From Pterois miles (lineage: Eukaryota; Chordata; Actinopteri; Perciformes; Scorpaenidae), in NCBI GenBank assembly GCA_947000775.1, contig CAMQGK010000171.1, positions 670,001 through 734,000 on the forward strand: a stretch of DNA of 64,000 nucleotides. Reading direction: 5' to 3'. Of the stretch, positions 51,400-62,399 are shown piece by piece. Each line of letters begins with the position of its first letter. Position 1 is the stretch's first letter. A program made the position numbers and the translations under genes. Under the pieces are notes generated by a model. It worked only from the letters and a program-made list of their open reading frames with translations. It was not told the origin of the DNA and made no database searches.

Positions 51400-52560
51400 A
51401 ATATCTGCCTTTTCGAGCTTGTACCAATGCTAGCTAACGCTAACTGGCTATCGAATAGTGGTTGGCAGCTGTCATTTAGCGGTTAGATTCGGGTGTTTCA
51501 GAGTACCCGAGTCATCTCTATGATTGCACAAATTTTGTTTTAGACTACAAGACGACAAAAAATACATCTTACAATCAAAACCCCGTCGACAAGTGTCTTC
51601 AGAAAACCTAGGGTTTACATTACACTAGCTGGTTCGGCGGACAAGGCCAGATACTCTAGGCTATCTTGGCGTTAGTTAGCAAGCTCAAGTTAGCTTGATA
51701 CCGTTCAATCGCGGCCGGTTTGTTTCTGTTGAACCGTTTCATGTGAAAACAACATTATCGGTAAATCTATGTTAAGTAATTTAGACGTTTATCTTCACGT
51801 TGCAGCTATATCGAAATGTCACATAACAGTAATAAGCTAAGCTAGCTAGCACCTACCAAAAACACCGTTCCTGTTGGCTCAACGCCTGATTAAAAAAAAA
51901 ACAGCTAACGATGTAACGTCGGCTAATCTGTTAACAACACGGTACCATAACAGCACAAGCTACCTAACGAATCGTTTGCGAAACAATGCAAATTGAACAA
52001 GTCGATGCTGGACAGGACATAAAATATTCATTGATTGCCATTCCCTGTGCTACATTAACCTGGATTGTTAGTAAATGCTTAATAACTGAGAAATAACGTA
52101 CCATGCGACGCTGTAACTACTTAATGTCACCAACAGGTTGTGATTAAAAAAGGGCTATCACCTGCGAGTATCGTTTAGGGAGCTCAGATTCCAGCTATAG
52201 CCATTACCCTGACCACTGCCGGGCAACTCCTTAATCCTGAACAACCGACTGCACACCAACGACAGCCTGGTATCCCTTACCGCTTAGCTCACTAGCTAGC
52301 CATTTAGCAAGCTAGCACACGAAACATTAGCAAGAGCGTTAACGTACGGCGGGACGGTGTCTTAAAAACAACAGTTACGAATACATTTCTGTCGCCAAAG
52401 GAAAGCGTGTTACCTTTAAATGTCAGCTATCGAAACGCACTCGAAGTCATAGTTCTTCGTTTGTGGGTATCTTTCTCATTTCGTTTCTCTTGCCCTCAAG
52501 TTGCTATGATTTTGCTGTTGTCTCTTTAAGCCTCCCTCAGCTGCCGATAGTCCGGCACAG
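51400..52560 (-). promoter_or_regulatory. Probable csnk1g2 promoter and 5' noncoding exon region
   Basis: Upstream of coding exon 1, this region has scattered CpGs and repeated GCTAGC / AACGTTAGC motifs (about 51428, 51834, 52290-52350), a look shared with the other gene-proximal region of the window near 3456. A candidate noncoding exon ends at 52414 with an AAAG then GTAACA donor. The coding-exon acceptor would lie just above 48364. The transcription start is not visible directly, so this is inference from position and composition. Confidence 0.35.
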
Positions 52561-52980
52561 CGTCACGCCGGCTCACAGCCTAACAGCACCGAGATACGCT
52601 GAAAAACTGACGCAGCTGGTTTGTAGAATACAGCAAAACACCAGGCTTGCGTTAGAGCTGACGTTACTGGGCTCCAAGATCTGCTCCAAACTGGTCCTAT
52701 TAGTTGACACATTTACACTCTTTATAGAGCTCAAGATAAAATGGTGTTAATACATTCAAACATGACACAGTCTGGTAAACACGTGGCATCTGCAGGATTT
52801 CACACATCAGAGGAAAACAATAAAAGTAGGCAGAGCAAACATGACCAAAAAAATGATTTTTATAAAATGGTCAGTTTATCCTGACAGTAGTGCATGAGAC
52901 AGGTAATCTGGAAAATAAAAAAAAAAAATTTAAAAAAAATCATGTGCCTTTGTATCCTCCGTTTACCTATATACACAGCA

Positions 52981-52984
<4 letters not shown>

Positions 52985-53011
<27 letters not shown>

Positions 53012-53063
53012 GTGTCCTAAAGAAGAATTTTAGAAAAGCTATACACCCAAAAAAAAAAACGTT

Positions 53064-53093
<30 letters not shown>
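52985..53093. repeat. CA and AT microsatellites
   Basis: A CA tract at 52985-53011 and a TA tract at 53071-53093, with an A-run between. Both sit in the spacer between two genes. Confidence 0.95.
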
Positions 53094-53094
<1 letters not shown>

Positions 53095-53369
53095 TTATTT
53101 CTATATCTGGTTCTGAAAAAAAACACACCGTAAATATATTTGTTTATTTATCACAAGTCATGTCATCATCATAATATTGCAAATTTTCCTCATATGATGC
53201 AGTTGTTGACTTATTTTGACCCCCAAACCGTGATATGAACTGAACAGTGAATTTTATGAATCATCCCACCCCTATATTATTATGGTATGGCAAATATTTA
53301 TAAAATAATGTATAAAAAAAATCAAACTGACTAGAATGATAACATGTAATGATCATATCGAATTGTAAC

Positions 53370-53480
53370 TGGCAGTAGCTCAGTCTGTAGGGACTTGGCA
53401 TGTGAGGTCGATGTTGATATTGTGACATTGATTTCAGCCACACTGCTGAGCCCAAGTTTGATGCCTGTGAAGTTCTTTTA
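53370..53480 (+). mobile_element. Truncated SINE head
   Basis: GGCAGTAGCTCAGTCTGTAG at 53371-53390 is identical to the A-box region of the 25422 SINE. Then the match is lost and no B box or tail follows, so it is a fragment. Confidence 0.7.
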
Positions 53481-54193
53481 GATTAAAATAAATGGTTTTA
53501 TGTAACTTTGGGAGCACTGCCAGCAAAAAGTGGTTCATCTACATATATACAGTAAGTTGTCAAATTTTACATGAAGTTTGATAAATGTAAATTAGCTTTC
53601 ATTGTCACACAGCACACAGTGAAATGTACTCTCTGCATTTAACCCATCCTAGTAGGAGCAGTATATGAAGGTGTATATATACTGTATATGTGAGTCCAGC
53701 GCCTTGCTCAAGGGCCCCCAGCATTTTATACAGCTGTATACCAAAAGAAAAAAAAAGCAGAATTCAGGTACAAATATTTTTATTTCACATTTCTATGTTG
53801 CAGTGCCTATATCTACAATGAGGACCTTTCTCTCAGATGCTTTTACCGTCATTATCACTGTGTAGATACTTGACAGTGTTGCCAGCTAAACAATGCTGCT
53901 TTAAATGTGGTGTTTACACTGCTTGTGATGGATTACAACAGCAATTTCATACTGTACCACTGGTAAACTAAAGGCAATCCTTAGATGTTAGTTAAAGCAG
54001 ACCCAAATTAAACCTGGAAGTACAGGACTGTGCAGCTTTACATCCCTTCAGACAGATAGGCAGATATTCAATAAAGCTCTCTAAATACAAATTCATATTC
54101 AGTAGAGAAACAAGACAGTAAGTGCTTTCCTCGTGTTCAAGTGAGTCCACAAGGAGCAGAGATCCTGGGTCATATAGGCGTGCAGGTCTATGG

Positions 54194-54661
54194 TTACAGC
54201 CCCAGGTGAGGGTGAGGCCCAGCTTTACTGGAACAAGCAGTTTGAAGGGAGAGGCTACAGTTTTTAGAAACTGACGCTGGATGACCCCCCAGGGCAGAGG
54301 AGCCGTGCTGCTGTATGATGGGCCAGAGCACCGGGGGAAGTGCGAGCTCGGCGGACAGCACTCCTACAACCGGCTGGTGAGGCGGGTGGCTGAAGGGGAA
54401 AAGTGGTGGAGAGAGAAGTCGGAGGGGGCACCGTGAAACATCGGAGTCTGAAGGAGGTGGGCAAACATCCCTCATTTTATCCACATGAGGAGGAGGAGGA
54501 GGACAGCGATGAAGAGGAGGGGTGCTGCTGTTAACGTCCTGTTTGTCTTCCTCCTGTCCCACCTTGCTGCAATGTGGAGGGTCCTCTAGACTGCTGTCTC
54601 TGGAGACTGGGGAGCATCTCTGACCTTTACGAAACTTTGCCCTCCTGTTCTTGAACCACAC
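54194..54661 (-). CDS. dmbx-like coding exon 3 (recognition helix and tail)
   Basis: 468 nt coding VWFKNRRAKFRKGQR, the rest of homeodomain helix 3, and a 140-residue tail with proline blocks (PPLHRCPPPPPHVD, LLSPPLFPFSHPPHQP), ending GPHPHLGL and stop. The acceptor is CTCATCCAG. Dmbx1 proteins end with an OAR domain (IENLRLRAKQH); none is seen here. FHPSxHLGL-type homology to other families was not recognised. A candidate AATAAA signal for this gene lies at 53784-53779. Confidence 0.88.
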   Translation of the reverse strand: MWFKNRRAKFRKGQRCSPVSRDSSLEDPPHCSKVGQEEDKQDVNSSTPPLHRCPPPPPHVDKMRDVCPPPSDSDVSRCPLRLLSPPLFPFSHPPHQPVVGVLSAELALPPVLWPIIQQHGSSALGGHPASVSKNCSLSLQTACSSKAGPHPHLGL

Positions 54662-57117
54662 CTGGATGAGAGAGAGCAAACAGCAAACATAAGTTTATTT
54701 ATTTCTTTATACAGCACAATTCACACACAAGGCAGTTTTAAAGTGCTTTACAAACATTTAAACTTTAAAAGATTGAGTAAAAAATGTGAACATGTATAGA
54801 AATTTAATGTCAAAGAAAACAACATTTTTGTTATTAAATAGACAGATAGACACAGGTTATGTATACATTTGCTTTACTGTAATATTCCTTGAAATAAGAA
54901 GTATTTGTGTTCATATCATCCATTTTCTTCCCCTCATTAATGCTACATCTCAGAAAATATACCTTAATATCAAAAGGTAAAGGTTTTATTCCAGCTAAAT
55001 GTCTACAGTAAACAAGTACAAGTAGTATTATTGGTTTCAGCAGGTTTCCAGTCAGGTGTTGGGCAGAGTGTGCTCTCACCTGAATGCGAGCCTCGGGCAG
55101 GTTGATGCAGACGGCCAGCCTCTCTCTCATGCCGACATCTGGGTACTGAGTCTGCTGGAAGGCTTTCTCCAGAGCCTGCAGCTGCGACACCGTGAACGCC
55201 GTCCGGCTGCGGCGCTGTTTCTGCTGGTTGCCATACCGAGCCTCCAGAATGAGCTCTGGCAGGACAGAGAAAGACAACAAATCATCACCAAAACATAGTC
55301 AGCAGCAACTTACTGTAATAAGGAGTAAGACTGGGAAGTAATTTTTCTATTTTATCCCACATTTTCATTTGTTTTTCTTTAGAGGTTTGACCTGATTTTA
55401 GACTTTTATCTGAAAAGAGTAATCTCTTTACTTAGGCTCACATGGATCTGTGAAGTATAAATTCATTGGCATTGCAAAATGGAAGATGTTAGGTGGATGC
55501 AGATATAAACAGCAATGGAAGAATTACTCAAGAAGAACAACTAAAACTACTCAGTACACGCCCTATATAATTACTTCACCAAAGTAGAAATTATTACTAC
55601 TATTACAAAAAGTAACAAAGTGCATGAATTTGTAAGTAGAATCTTCAGTGTTAGTAGTCTGGGCAGTCAGATCCTTTTTAAAAAAAAACATATTTATATA
55701 TGATCTCCATTTCAAAATAACCAGTGGTGGAAGAAGTACTCTGATATTATACTCATACTAAGTATATGGAAATACTTACAAGTATTACTACTGTTTCATT
55801 TAAAAGTCGCCCATTTAATCTTCATGTTGTCCTATGGCTCATATTTTAACCATTTCAAACATTATTATATCATAAATATGGATTCTTTTCATTTAAATGT
55901 CCCCAAATAACAGGAAAAAAAAAAAAAAAAAAAAAATGAAATAGTGAAATTTACAGCAACAGTGGTCCTCCTGGGTCAAAATTGAAAGAAGACCACAGGT
56001 GTCTTTATGTAGATCAACCTTTATTAGTCCCACGAGGGGAAATTCAATTCCCCCGTACTGCCATTTAAAAAATGTAATGCCTTCAAAACAATATTTTGAC
56101 TAAAAGTTGACATATACCAGTATGTGATAATAACTATAGTCAAAATAATTCATAATATCTGCAAAAAACTTTGGTATCATTTCATGGAAATTAGGTTTAT
56201 TAACATTAACTTCCCAAAAAGTGCCAAAAAGGTGTAACAGAGAACTGAGTGATGATTTATACTGTATGCTTTATAAACAGTCAAACCAGACTAACTCAGT
56301 GTTGAAGACAAATGTTGCAACAGGAGGGTTAAATGTTTCTGTACAAAAGCACTGGCATCAAATATACCTAAAGCACCAAGAGTAAATGTACTCATTATGC
56401 AGAATGGCCCATTTCAGAAAAATGTATTAATTTCTTGTGTTATAAGCATCGATGCTTTAAAGTGAAGCTCATTTTAATTCCTTTAATTGCTTGGTACCTC
56501 TGAGGATCAATAAAGTCTTATCTTACCTCTATTATAATAATGATAATAATAATAATAATATATCTTAATATATTTATTGACTACATTTTGTATTATTAAT
56601 CTGGAGCAAGTAGTTCTCAAATAAATGTGGTGGAGTAAATTGTACAGTATTTGCCTCTGAAATGTAGTAGAAGTATAAAGTAGCAGAAAATGGAAATGCC
56701 CAAGTAAAGTATTGCACTTAGTAGTGGGAGAATGTGTCAGTTTCCACCACCCCAAAACAAATCTGTTCATTTAAGGTTTTTTAAAGTTTATTGTTGATAA
56801 TCTATTGTTCATCCCTCTTACTATCATCAACTGGACGCCATTAATGCTCTTTGTATTTACTAGTTACATGCATGTGTAAAATGACAGAGCAGCATAGTCC
56901 TGGAGGAGAGAAACTAAAGCTGAGGCTAAGCTGTGGATGCTGACCCACCTGCCAGTCTCTCGGCCACAGACAGGGTGTGCACTGCGGGGCTGGCTGCAGA
57001 GTAAACGTGGTACTGCTCCGCCATCTGGTGGTGCAGGTCCATCAGCATGGAGCTCACACCGGGGAGCGGATACACACCGACGCCGCTGGACGCACCGCAG
57101 AAACTCAACGAGTTCAT
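54194..57117 (-). CDS. Dmbx-family homeobox gene (divergent), whole coding span
   Basis: Homeodomain transcription factor of the PRD-like Dmbx (diencephalon/mesencephalon homeobox) family. Exons in coding order: 56949-57117, 55080-55255, 54194-54661, giving 270 residues. The motif before the homeodomain (LSVAERLAELILEARYG) and the homeodomain (residues 70-129) are Dmbx type: QRRSRTAFT, YPDVGMRERLAVC, NLPEARIQVWFKNRRAKFRK. Homeodomain Arg5, Leu16, Phe20, Trp48, Phe49, Lys50 and Asn51 are present. Lys50 predicts binding to TAATCC-type sites. An intron splits the homeodomain between positions 46 and 47, the usual PRD-class place. About ten homeodomain positions differ from Dmbx1, which is otherwise very conserved, and the tail is short, proline-rich and lacks a recognisable OAR motif. 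I therefore treat it as a diverged Dmbx1 paralog rather than dmbx1a or dmbx1b. Confidence 0.88.
55080..55255 (-). CDS. dmbx-like coding exon 2 (first part of homeodomain)
   Basis: 176 nt coding ELILEARYGNQQKQRRSRTA, then helices 1 and 2 of the homeodomain and ending NLPEARIQ (residues 57-115). The acceptor is GTCCTGCCAG and the donor GTGAGA. Substitutions against Dmbx1 include VSQLQAL for AQQLEAL, AFQQTQYPDVG for TFQKTHYPDVV, and CINLPEARIQ for CTNLPEARVQ. Confidence 0.9.
55320..56920. other. dmbx-like intron 1
   Basis: About 1.7 kb between coding exons 1 and 2. It holds an A22 run (55915-55936), a reversed SINE/LINE tail (55990-56065, with CCCACGAGGGGAAATTCAAT), a second tail-like piece (56495-56530, GAGGATCAATAAAGTCTTAT) with an AAT microsatellite (56531-56562), and otherwise AT-rich DNA. 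No extra exon is seen. Confidence 0.6.
56949..57117 (-). CDS. dmbx-like coding exon 1
   Basis: 169 nt coding residues 1-56 plus one base. It begins MNSLSFCGASSGVGVYPLPG, includes MLMDLHHQMAEQYHVYS, and ends VHTLSVAERLA before a GTGGGT donor. Dmbx1 also has MNSLS early and VHALTLAERLA here. The ATG at 57117 lies 7 nt inside the exon after a good acceptor (CTTGTTTCCTCAG), so a noncoding or nearly noncoding exon must lie upstream. The 13 residues that precede MNSLS in mammalian DMBX1 are absent unless that exon codes for them. Confidence 0.85.
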
Positions 57118-57750
57118 ATTGAATCTGAGGAAACAAGAGACTCTACATTTTTAATACAGATAGTGCTATTAAACTTGGTAAAACTCTTTAAATACACTTC
57201 TGATGTTTTGTGTACAGCTCTTTGAATCACCTTGTTGCTGAATGAGCTATAGAAATATATAAACTTGCCTTATTAAAGGCGACATTTATCAAAGGAAAAA
57301 ATACTATAAATACCTTATTATCTGTTAATATGATAAATTATTGGAATTACATACCAATATTAACATTGGTTATTATTATAGGGATAATATTATATTATCA
57401 CTATTAGTCTTCTTTTCCCCTTTCTTGGCATATTCAGGCACTATTCAGATTGTGAACTCTGTATTTCATAAGTTCATTAATGTGTCTGTATGTATTGGTA
57501 ACAAATCTGCTGGGAAATTTAAAAAAATAAGTTTTTAGGCGTTTGGTGAGATCTTTGCTGTTAAACTACAAGAAGGTTTGACATATTTTGCCTCTTATAT
57601 CCATAAAAGCAACATTTTAACCTCAAATATCACAACTCAGAAATCGTATTGCATTGATATCCATCATAAAGTTAAGACACAATAATTCTCCCTCCGTTCA
57701 TTGATGAAAAGGTCGTGAAATCAGTTTTTTTAGGCCCCTTGGCTGTTTAC

Positions 57751-57970
57751 CTGGGATCCAGCGGGTGAGATCCAGGTGCGCTTTTACGCACAGAAGTGTG
57801 ACCCTGGTGCGCCGTGTAGTCCAGTATTTCTTAGTCCAGGTTGGGCCTTAAATCCTCGCACACTAGCCCTCTTTGCCGAGGCACGGATCTCATTCCCCGA
57901 AACCATTCTCACCCACGACAATTTAAGAAGCGTTTACCCAGGCTCCCCTCAGCCATTAGCCAATAGAAAG
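57751..57970 (-). promoter_or_regulatory. Candidate dmbx-like first noncoding exon and core promoter
   Basis: On the minus strand a good donor (GGATCCCAG then GTAAAC) ends a possible exon at 57751. About 100 nt upstream lies a TATA-like TTTAAG (57853-57848), and further up an ATTGG, the CCAAT box in reverse (57966-57958). The block is GC-richer than its flanks. Splicing from here to the acceptor at 57124 would supply the missing 5' end. No open frame links in, so it would be 5' untranslated. Supported only by motifs. Confidence 0.35.
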
Positions 57971-58310
57971 AAAGGTATTAACCGGGATTAGGTGGGATGA
58001 GGGGAGAGAGGGGGGCTGCAAGGAGCTCAAGTTTTTGAAACTATTGAACTTGAGAGATTTATGCCAAGGATCCCCCTATAAGCGAGCGTTTCATTCCCTC
58101 CCGTTAAAACAATTAAAACAATGTGCTGGGCTAATCTCCGAGGCAGGCCAGATTAAAATAACAGCCTTTGATTGTGCTCTCCTTCTCAGTCCTCTTTCTC
58201 CCAGACCGCTGGCTCTGACAGCCCCCCCTCGGAGGGGGTTTCTCTCTAAGGGTTTGTTTTGCTAACAGGCACCATATTTTGCCCATAAACTGTCACCATG
58301 TGAAGTTAAT
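57971..58310. promoter_or_regulatory. GC-rich upstream block, candidate enhancer
   Basis: Non-repetitive, GC-rich sequence just above the dmbx-like promoter, with homeodomain-type words (GGATTA at 57985-57990, TTAAAACAATTAAAACAAT, ACCATATTTTG). It lacks codon structure on either strand and resembles no repeat copy in the window. These features fit a conserved noncoding element, but conservation cannot be seen from one sequence. Confidence 0.3.
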
Positions 58311-58319
58311 CTGAGCCTC

Positions 58320-60170
58320 CTCAATGAGAACTATTTCTTTAAAAAATCCAGCTGAGATGAATTACAAATCTTCCCAGGAACAGAAAACAGGAAATAGACA
58401 TCAACAACATGAAGTCCTCTAATTTATCACCATCACTTCTGGTACAAATTATAAACTATACTCCAGGAAGAGGATATTTACTCAAATACTTCACCTAATT
58501 ACAGTTTTTAGTTCGAGTATTTCCATTTAATGACGATTTGTACTTGTACATATTGCTGTATTTGACAGTTAAAGTTAGATTTTTTTTTTTTACATACTAT
58601 AATGTAGTTGTATGCAGGACATTTATTTACCATTTGTGTTTTGCTATATTGTCATTCAGTATACGTTTCTACAGCAGCCTCCAAATACAGACACAGGAAA
58701 TGTTTCATTATAATTAATCCATTTATTTGATGTTTACATACTGTTTATAAATGCTAAATAGAAGGGTTGTTAAAGTAAAGGTACAGTTCCTCTTAGTCAA
58801 ATACTTGAGTACAGTTAACACCTCCACTACATTTTAGAGGTAAATAAAGTACTTTTTACTGCATTTATCAGACAGCTATAGTGAGCTATTACTTTGCAGA
58901 TTCAGATTTTACCTGCACAGTTTAGAAAATCTGTTACTGCTATAGATTACACTGCCCAGTCGTACGTAGAGTAGTTAAAAGTTGCCCATTAAAACATTAG
59001 ATACTTGCGATGGACAGTTTGTTTTTGATCACAGAGTTGGCACCACTAGGTCCATTTAGTGGTGTTTAGGACCTTTTGATGGAGGACATCTTGTCTGTGT
59101 TGCTTACAAATCAAGATGAGCCGATGTGGACGAGAAGTCCTTAAACAACTCGGAAAAATTTATATTTGAACTTCTGCAATGCCAAGTCAGCTGGAGAAAC
59201 TCTGTCTGCTGAAGACCATGTGATATGATTGAAAGCTCCAGAACACCTCCTCAATGGATTGTGTCCAAGATTGTTTTGCCAATTAAAATAGTGTTTACAC
59301 ATTAATGCATGAGTAATAATCTGATGTGAAGTGCCTTGGATTAGCACTCTCACACAGCAGTTACATTTACCAAAGTATTAAATGTTAACTTCAGTAGAAT
59401 TTTGAGGTACATAATTCACTTTTTACTCTACTACATTTATATGATGGTTATTATACAAAATATAATCAACAAATAATTTAAGATGTATTATTATAGACTG
59501 AGATAAAACTGTATTGATCCTAAAGTGATGAACAGATGAATGCATCAATAATCAATAATATAATATACATTACTCTGAAATGAACCATTCAGCGTAATGA
59601 GTACTTTTACTTTTGCTATTTTAAGAGTATTTCTACACTGTAGTATTAGTACTTTTACTTAAGGGAAATATCTTAGTACTTCTTCCGAGTCTATTCTCTT
59701 TATATGGCCCCAAATAACAACAGACACACTGTACAACATACATCACCGTATCTTTACATGTACATCCTCTGTTTGGTTTAGAAAAAGTCAAAAACTTGAT
59801 CATACTACTATACTAATACTAATTGTTAGAGTAAATTCTCTAAAGTAACACTTTGTTGTGAGTACAACTTGTTGCATATCATCAATTTCAACTCACGTTC
59901 TCATCTAAAGAACATAGATGATGATAAAGACGATGCCACAGGTACATTCCTCCACCCAATTCGACTGACATATAAAGAAACTGCTCATTTTTGTATTAAT
60001 AATCACAGATAAACATGTGAGACGTCTTGTGTACTTTGAGGATGTGCACAAACATTCGCGGATCACTTCTTCCTCTCACACAATCAACTGCTCAGACTTC
60101 AGAAATATGTGAAAATGTTTGTGCTCTTTTTTTCCCCTGGATTTCTTTTTTCTCCTCCTCCTTTCACCGT
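58320..60170. other. Upstream AT-rich DNA
   Basis: No exon recognised. The DNA is AT-rich, with repeated words TACTTTTACT, AAAGTAC and CTACTACATTTA typical of degenerate fish repeats (about 58500-58900 and 59360-59700). A TAATCC site occurs at 58715-58720. Confidence 0.4.
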
Positions 60171-60179
60171 TCTTGGCTG

Positions 60180-60480
60180 TCAAGCTATATTAGTGTCCGA
60201 TAGAAATAAGTCATTTAGAAGAGGCTCTGTCGGCCAGCCCCTCAGCCCCGCTAAAAGCTCCAGGATTAGGTCCCAGAGGCCTTTGTCTACGCAGCCCGCA
60301 GGATTAGGGGAGATTTACTGCGAGGAGAGAAAAAAAGTAGTTATTTCATGGCACTTTCATGATGAAACCTGGCCAAAGCTGTGTTGGCTGGGGGGATTAG
60401 AGGCACACAAAGAGTATGGTTGTGTGTGACCCTCCCCATCCCAGAGCCACTCACCGCCCCCTCCTCCCTGGATCATTTCC
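60180..60480. promoter_or_regulatory. Candidate enhancer with three GGATTA sites
   Basis: About 300 bp of GC-rich, non-repeat DNA 3 kb upstream of the dmbx-like gene. GGATTA, the reverse of the TAATCC site bound by Lys50 homeodomains such as Otx, Pitx, Gsc and Dmbx, occurs at 60263, 60301 and 60394. The block also contains CCTTTGTC (a Sox/Tcf-like word). No coding pattern is seen. Confidence 0.35.
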
Positions 60481-61249
60481 CCTTCTGTGGGCCAGGCAGG
60501 GCTTCACCTCCTACCCATCAACAAGACCAGGGTTCAGTCCTAACGAGGAACGGCCTCTTCAATTAGCTCCGTCATCCAAAACCTAAACATCATATTTCTA
60601 TTAAACATTTTTGTGATTTCAAAGTGAGAAACAGGCCTCGGTGCAGCAGGATGTGTGAGTGTTCTGCATTAAAGACTTAGGTGCAGAGGTAAATGAGAAG
60701 TTACTGGATCTGAGTCCCTCCTGTAGTGTCTAAAACCGCTTAAAGGGAGTTATCCTGCTCTTAGAGGATCCACTTACACATGCATGGATTACAGTGAATA
60801 AAAGACAAAAGGCCGAGTCACATCCCTGACAACAGTGGCACCGCCGAGCAGGTGGAAACTCACACAGGTTTAATAACTGTTGTCACATAGCGAAAGGGAA
60901 TTACTGTAAGAAAACGACAACGTGAATAGTGAGCGACTGTCAAAACGTTCGGTCTTTATCCTGCTTGATGGGAAATAGCATGAAGTTATTAAAGTTCAGC
61001 TAATAAAAGTCCTATCATGTGTGTTTCTGTTACAAACATAGACTGAATTTAGTGCAAGATATTTGATACCAGGTGATTCTATCATTAATAATGGTTAATA
61101 AATCATATAGTAATCCAGTTATAAGCCATTAACAAGAACGCCTTTTAGGTTGCCGGGTTCTGAAATATCTCTCTGACTAGTTTGACCACTTATTTCTAGA
61201 ATAAGGTCTCTTAACAAAACATTAACCCTCACAGCTGCAGATGTAATGA

Positions 61250-61690
61250 TTGAAGGGACAGTGTGTCTGCATCTAGTGGTGTGGTTGCAGATTGCAACCA
61301 ACTGAGTACCCCTCTGCTCACTCCTCCCTTTCAAAGACCGCCGCAATGTGAGCTGCTGAGTGCAAAACTGTGGTGACACAGTTCACCTCGCTCGGAGGCC
61401 ATCCTAACCATAATAACACTACTCTAGGAGTAACGGAAGTCAGACGGCGGCTGACGGTACCACGGTTTTACACACTGGGGCTCACATTACTGCAGTTTGA
61501 CATGATTGTTGGAGAACTACAGTGGCCTTCAGGTAAAATGTGAAAGTCTCTCTCTAGTGTCTGTGTTTGGTTTATCTGTTCCAGGCTACTGTAGAAAAAT
61601 GGCGGACTCCATCCATACGTAGAGGGGCTCATTCTAAGCTAATGAAAACACGACAATTTTCAGTTTCATGTGATTATGCACTAAAGAAAT
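61250..61690 (+). mobile_element. TTAA inverted-repeat element, 3'-truncated copy
   Basis: Begins TTGAAGGGACAGTGTGTCTG and follows the family order through CCATCCTAACCATAATAACA and GGCTACTGTAGAAAAATGGC to GTGATTATGCACTAA, where it stops. It abuts an AT-rich repeat of the ATTATTTTCATCATTGATTA type (61705-61975). Confidence 0.7.
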
Positions 61691-62399
61691 TCACAGACTC
61701 TGGGCAATCTCAATCTGGGCTACAATTTACAATTATTTTCATCATTGATTAATCATTTTGGCTATAAAAGCTTAGAAAATGGCCATCACAAATTTATAAG
61801 GCTCAGAATGACGTCTTCAAATTGCCTCTTTTGTATGGCAACAGATCAAAACCCAGAGAGTTTCAGATTATTATCAGAGAAGACAACACAAAGTGATAAT
61901 TTGGAGCATTTTTGTTTTAAAAACTGCTGATTCATTTCTTTCGATTAAATAGCTTATCATTTTAGCTTTAAACAAGGTTTTAACATATTTTTACTTGCGA
62001 GAGAAAAAATGAACTTAAATAGCTGTCGAACAAATCTGATCTAAATTGCACATCAATATTTTTTTGCGGTGGGTCGTCTCAGGACATATTTGCACCAGCA
62101 GAAAATAATTCAGCCTATCAAAATGTGACAGTGTGGGAGGTTAGAGTTTTTGGTCCAGAGGGAAGATAAAAAATATTATGAATTATTTATATATATAATT
62201 TATGATCACATAAGCATCAGATCCTCACAATCAAGGCATATTAGACAATTATTTGGCATATTTTCTTGAAAAATGACAGATGAAACAATGAGCTGATTAT
62301 CAAAGTAGGTACCACTTTATTTTCTGTTCATCGAGACTAATAAATCATCAATTAATAGGTTAATAGGTTAAACCTGTTGTTTCAATTAGTGGTTATTTA

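Larger units (their letters stand above)
52560..54190. other. Intergenic DNA between csnk1g2 and the dmbx-like gene
   Basis: Only 1.6-1.8 kb separates the two genes, and it is mostly repeat. It contains a piece of the 45.68-46.09 kb repeat (52810-52915, shared GTAGTGCATGAGACAGGTAA in opposite sense), a CA microsatellite (52985-53011), an AT microsatellite (53071-53093), a SINE head fragment (53370-53480) and a LINE-tail-like fragment (53590-53730: CACACAGTGAAATGTACTCT, TGCATTTAACCCATCC). Confidence 0.6.

Noticed and set aside
56864..57225. Overlapping frames on both strands over dmbx-like exon 1
   Set aside because: Shadows of the GC-rich coding exon. Only the frame with MNSLSF and AERLA continues through splice sites into the homeodomain.
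58035..58265. 76-codon plus-strand frame in the GC-rich upstream block
   Set aside because: No recognisable peptide or splice structure. The block is better explained as noncoding regulatory DNA.
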